A DNA stretch of 64,000 bases from Liolophura sinensis. Taxonomy: Eukaryota; Mollusca; Polyplacophora; Chitonida; Chitonidae. Location: assembly GCF_032854445.1 (NCBI RefSeq), contig NC_088306.1, forward strand, positions 24,649,764-24,713,763, read 5' to 3'. Below the pieces are notes generated by a model. The model was given only the letters and a program-made list of their open reading frames with translations, had not been told where the DNA came from and did no database searches. Shown one piece after another: positions 60,090 to 64,000 of the stretch (position 1 is its first letter; every line of letters begins with the position of its first letter). The position numbers were made by a program, and so were the translations under genes.

Positions 60090-60770
60090 CCAGGGGCCGT
60101 ATTTATAAAGCAACTTAATCTATGCATCGAAACAGACATTCGTATACCAGCCGTCAACCAATAAGGACGTTCCAAGCCAATTCTCAAAAACGACGAATAA
60201 CACAAGACCACCAAAGAAATAAGGAAGTATATAAAGAACGAAAATAGGACGAAATCATGCAAAGAGAAGCAGTCAACAGTTTTCATTATGTTTGAAAGAT
60301 GCAAGGTATGTTCTAGGCGTGAAATCAGTACTCAAATCGTGTACCACGCTAGAATATCAGGGTTAAGCCGAATTAGACTCAATCACGAAGCCTGAGATTC
60401 TGGAAGCTCTGTCCATATTTACTCACAAGGGAAGTAACAAATGCTATAAGGCGAGATATGCACTCGACGTATGCAGGATCCTTCGGTACATTGCTGTTCA
60501 AGTCAGGACAATTTACAAAATTCAAAACTAATCCTCTTGTCCTAAAGTCTGTGGGAGAGGAAACTGTTTTGATCCTTGTATAAATATAGGCCCAGATCAA
60601 TTGCAATTCCTTAAACAGCTGAACTCAGAACCGGAAATAACCCAAACTGTGGTTAGTAGATTATTCTGCAGTAAAGAACCATTGCGCAAATTTTAATCTT
60701 TAAACAGTGAAACATTTTATTTGGCTTAAGTTTTTTAAGTCTTAAGACGTGTGATAAATACGGCCCCTGG
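60090..60770. mobile_element. 681-bp non-autonomous DNA transposon with 17-bp TIRs
   Basis: The ends are exact inverted repeats: 60090-60106 reads 'CCAGGGGCCGTATTTAT' and 60754-60770 is its perfect reverse complement. Beyond the exact part the arms share a looser TTAA-containing stretch. Inside lies repeat F (60118-60345, minus) and a minus-strand 75-codon frame (60606-60379) without recognisable transposase motifs. The element is therefore probably mobilised in trans. I could not see a convincing target-site duplication, so the superfamily is open. Confidence 0.8.
60118..60345 (-). repeat. Dispersed repeat family F, copy 3 (inside TIR element)
   Basis: In minus orientation it contains GATTTGAGTACTGATT, CTAGAACAT, 'ACTGCTTCTCTTTGCATGAT', 'TTCGTCCTATTTTCGTTCTT', 'TGGAACGTCCTTATTGGTTG' and 'GGTATACGAATGTCTGTTTC', matching copies at 23332 and 35795. 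Its position next to the left terminal repeat suggests family F is an internal part of this transposon. Confidence 0.82.
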
Positions 60771-60967
60771 GCAGCGACGACAGACACTCAAAATGCTGTG
60801 TGTTTTCAGCACATTTATCACGCAATCACATGAAAGCAATGCAAAGGACCAGGCCTGGAGGATGCTAATTCCACCAGAACAATCCTCATTTATGCAAGAA
60901 TACAGTATAGGAAATTACGGTATACAGAATAGAGCCAGACGACAGTGTGATAGTTATCAAAAGGGCC

Positions 60968-61100
60968 ACACGTAACCGGTGAAATCCGGCCTTTTGTCCA
61001 TTTACCTCTGTAATTGTTTAATTCCAACTGTTCATATAAATGCTTAAATAGTGGCCACCTATAGACCAAGCACTGGTCTCGAATTACGCAAAATATTGTA
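60968..61100 (+). repeat. Dispersed repeat family E, copy 3
   Basis: 'CACGTAACCGGTGAAATCCG', 'CATTTACCTCTGTAATTGTT' and 'TTCCAACTGTTCATATAAAT' match copies at 1876 and 21293. The 3' boundary is uncertain. Confidence 0.6.
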
Positions 61101-62555
61101 CTACTATCATATTTAATAAGCAGTCATACAAAAACATGCAAAACATAAGGACAAAGTACACCGGTAAAATCCTAGTTTATGCAGGAATGGAATGTAAAAT
61201 ACACCAGCAGGGAGTATATAACCAGCGACGACACTCGGATAGGTGGTGGGAGATCACGCATAGTCGGGGAAAAGTATTTTTTCCACTGTTTTTTTTTAAC
61301 AAGAATTCCTAAAGATGGCCCTTTCAAACTGCAGAGACATATCTAAGCTCCGGAAATACCTGAGGATAGTCGGAATTTGCCACAGCTGCATCGTCTGCCA
61401 GATCCGAAGTAATCAATTCTGGAGGCTCAGCTGAAGGGATGAGATGTAGAGCTCGTTTGCACTCAATTATGTCCCTTGCTGTAGCCTAAAAGTCACTGGG
61501 TTTAAATTCGATCAGTGTCGCATTTTTTTTCTAAATGTGGAGAGAGTGTCGCATTAATAGACCACAATGAAGAAGCGTCCGTAAGTGATCACTCAGTACA
61601 AGTATCCCTTATAACAATAGATTTGAGTCGCTGGAAAGCGCCCTGATTGTACCCATTGCTTAATCCGTCGTTAAAGAAAAGACGTATGCATCCGTGAACG
61701 CGCGAAAAGGGTAAAAAGAAAAATGTCAGTATTATTAACATACTAACTGCGCACACATGTTCAAGCATAACGAAAGTCGACAAGATTAATACTGTGGTTT
61801 TCAGCACTGTTTCAGTCCGTTACAACGGCGTCCCTTTCGTTATTGTGTTGTTTCCTTTGTGTAGAATTTAATTCACACAAATTTGAACATGATCAGGAAT
61901 TGCAGACTTAAACATTGAATCACGCGAAGAGCTAGGCTTAACTCTAAATAAGTAAAAAAAAAAGACGCCAATTTTCAAACTTATCTGAGTGAATCCTTAC
62001 AATGGAGAACTATTACACAAATCAGATCAGATGTGATGATAATGCAGCAATTTAATAACTGTGGACCAGTGACATCTAATATATTGCAATTTTACATCAC
62101 TTTTTTTTACGTAAAGCGTGTAAAAGGGTGTAAAGGGGGCGCGAAATTTGCCAATATGTAAGCATTCGCATAAACAGTTAGAATAAAACCCTTGTTGAGG
62201 TAAACTGACAGGAGGCTGTGTTTCACCGGTTACCAGTATTCATTTGCCAATTGTCACACTGCGGTCAATGCTCTGGTTTTCCTTTCTATGTTGTGGTCGT
62301 TTATATTCTACAAAGGGAAGCAAATCTTGCCACTCATGAGTCACCAGTGCCCACTGCCAATATGACAACAAATTAAACACGTGGACGCTTATACTGTTAT
62401 CGAGTCAGTTACATTGTTATTCATACGTAGGGTAATTGCACTGGAGTTTATGAACTGCTAGATTTTCTTCCCTTTGTGGAAGGCCGATAGGACCAATTGA
62501 CTTCATTTAATGTGAGATTATTCGTAGCAAAAAGATTCCAACCCTTTTTCCATCT
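61101..62555. other. No recognisable gene
   Basis: No gene recognised. Frames at 61589-61807 (minus) and short A/T runs only. Confidence 0.5.
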
Positions 62556-62691
62556 ACATGTAGACGTGGTCTATTTATGAATATTAATGAAACACGTCAT
62601 CATTGAAAATATGTTTTAGGGTTAGAGATAGGGTTGGAGTTAGGGTTAGGCATGTTTCGTTAATATTCCTGAATAGGTCACGCCTACCTGG
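62556..62691. repeat. Foldback element around TTAGGG motifs
   Basis: Arms 62556-62597 and 62650-62691 are inverted repeats with about 32 of 42 positions matching; the best block is GAATATTAAYGAAACA. The 52-base centre contains three TTAGGG or near-TTAGGG units ('TTAGGGTTAGAGATAGGGTT' and 'TTAGGGTTAGG'). The structure resembles short foldback or MITE-like elements. A true interstitial telomere is less likely because the motifs sit symmetrically inside the inverted arms. Confidence 0.75.
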
Positions 62692-63542
62692 AGAAAGGGA
62701 CAGAAACTTACAGCTATGCGAGATTATTCCTGATGTGACGTTGAACTAGTCAGAGTTGACGTCAGCATGGTAAGGACAGTTTGATGGGATACAACACCAG
62801 CGCTGGAATATTGCCATAGTTACTTCTATACAACCTGATTATGTGATTTATAGGTAGAAACTCACATTCAAACATTCGCACCGTCAACCAAAATGGCCAG
62901 TACTTCATACTAGAAGTGACTCCCGAGAACTTACCTTTTCCTCAGTTGATAGATTAGTGAATTCAAGTTGTAGGGATCTGAGTTTAAATCCTAATCCACC
63001 TAAGGAAATCCTTCAACAACATTCATTTAACAATTACAAATTTGAGTTCAAATCCTTTTATCAAAAATGGTCCAATCAACAAATAACAAGCACTGATTAG
63101 ATTTAATATGGTTAACGGTACATCGAACCTTGTATTAAAATACACAAGCTCACATTTAGGACAGAGTGAGCTTTGTAAAGATCACTAAACACTGCTGATT
63201 TAGCATGTTCTGCGTCGTGGTATCTTACCACTCGTGTGCATGTTTTTTTTCTCATTTGTTTTGAGTTGTGTCACATGTTGTTTTAGGAATATTTCCTAGT
63301 GACGAAGCATGACAATTTTTATTACAGTAATTTATATATTTATACCACCTTTAATGATATTATTTAATAATTAGTAATAATTAAAAAAAGATAAGGATGC
63401 TCATATATCTTACAACTTTTGATATTTAAACTATGCATTGTCACCTTTTTACCGTTTGTTTCGCAAACGGCTGTCTCTTTATTTTTAAGTACGTTCAGTA
63501 CATGACATTACATCCATCAGTAGGAGAAAAATGAAATACCTG
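62692..63542. other. No recognisable gene
   Basis: AT-rich. A tRNA-like string near 62946-63000 (GAGTTTAAATCC) may be a relict SINE head. Nothing else recognised. Confidence 0.45.
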
Positions 63543-63828
63543 ACCGCGTGCTGCAGGGAATAACTTTCCTTGAAGGAATCATTGTTTTGCAAATATAAGT
63601 GTCAAGTCCGACATTCATATACCATTCGTAGTCCGTAAAAGGCGTTCCAAGTCGATAATCGCAAGATTCATTTCCAAAACAACGTTTAACACTAACTCCC
63701 AAAGACAAAGGTATCACTTCATCAGTTTTTAATGATGCCGGGCAGACAATGAATATTCCAGGCATGAATTCCATATCAAAGTTCAAATTCGTAGTCCGTG
63801 TATGAGTTCCATGTGAAATAACAGCCAA
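63543..63828 (-). CDS. Possible exon of a cysteine-containing extracellular protein
   Basis: A minus-strand open stretch of about 95 codons reaching a donor-like TCAG|GTATTT (GT at 63542-63541). The peptide includes RCFGNESCDYRLGTPF and DTYICKTMIPSRKVIPCS, with five cysteines and an N-glycosylation-type site (NES). This composition is typical of secreted or receptor ectodomain exons. I recognise no family. No clear acceptor was identified and the frame opens from an in-frame TGA slightly upstream of 63828. If real, the gene continues left on the minus strand, and its 5' part lies beyond the window. Confidence 0.3.
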
Positions 63829-64000
63829 ACAAGTTTCTCAGTCGCGCTTTAATTGCAACTGTTTATAAAGGCATCATGCTGATGTAGTGAGCATGGCTAC
63901 CTTTACGGCCCCTAGCCCCAAGTTAAGCGGTATTAGATACAGTTTGAAAATGGCGAGAGTTACAGACACTAATCGATCAGACTGTGATTCAAAAGTAACG
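63829..64000. other. Window end, no feature seen
   Basis: No feature recognised. If the 63543-63828 exon is real, this is its upstream intron. Confidence 0.4.

Noticed and set aside
62612-62650. Interstitial telomere from a chromosome fusion
   Set aside because: Only a few imperfect TTAGGG units, placed symmetrically inside inverted arms, which fits a foldback element better.

Overview
The window looks like non-coding, repeat-dense nuclear DNA from a metazoan, most likely a lophotrochozoan such as a mollusc. Four things support this. The sequence is AT-rich with few long open frames. Coding is broken by introns: the one clear gene piece is a single exon with a consensus splice donor. There are many tRNA-derived SINEs with tetranucleotide tails (CACT/CATA or AAAT type) of the kind abundant in mollusc genomes. 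There are no bacterial features (no operons, no Shine-Dalgarno-linked gene strings). The species cannot be read from the sequence.

Only one gene is recognised. On the minus strand, 56269-55819 is the first coding exon of a neuroligin-like cholinesterase-fold adhesion molecule. It carries a signal peptide, the N-terminal part of the carboxylesterase-like domain and a consensus GTAAGT donor. The gene should run toward lower coordinates, but no later exon was seen in the 55 kb to its left, so either the first intron is very long or the next exons are small and diverged. A short exon-like piece with a perfect donor at 57314-57291 (minus) may be an upstream leader exon. On the plus strand near the left end are two short stretches with strongly GC-rich third codon positions ending in stops (6811-6892 and 8304-8427, the second followed by AATAAA). 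They look like terminal coding exons of one or two unidentified genes. Other candidate exons (4959-5176, 31230-31628 minus, 50532-50846, 63543-63828 minus) are much weaker.

Most of what can be described is repetitive. (1) SINE-A (about 370 bp, CACT tail): three long copies (23588, 28283, 35431 minus) plus tail fragments. (2) SINE-C: one copy with a perfect 10-bp target-site duplication (30598-31071) and two diverged copies, sharing its 3' tail with SINE-A. (3) SINE-B (AAAT tail): about ten copies, one nested inside SINE-C with its own 10-bp duplication. (4) A further SINE-like copy at 8738-8935. (5) A 681-bp element with exact 17-bp terminal inverted repeats (60090-60770), holding a sequence (repeat F) found twice elsewhere in the window. 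(6) A foldback around telomere-like TTAGGG motifs (62556-62691). (7) Two further dispersed families, E and G. (8) Tandem arrays of 31 bp (6141-6318), 45 bp (42112-42655) and 64 bp (44057-44706), a decayed pyrimidine-rich array (about 52980-53480), a long (TA)n run and a 21-G homopolymer.

Layout: 1-9 kb holds SINEs, a minisatellite and the putative plus-strand terminal exons. 9-21 kb is featureless. 21-36 kb is SINE-rich with a nested insertion. 36-46 kb holds SINE fragments and two large tandem arrays. 46-55 kb is mostly featureless. 55-58 kb is the 5' end of the neuroligin-like gene. 58-63 kb holds DNA-transposon-like elements. I found no convincing novel multi-gene system. The most useful leads are the neuroligin-like exon, the two unrecognised terminal exons and the structured repeats.
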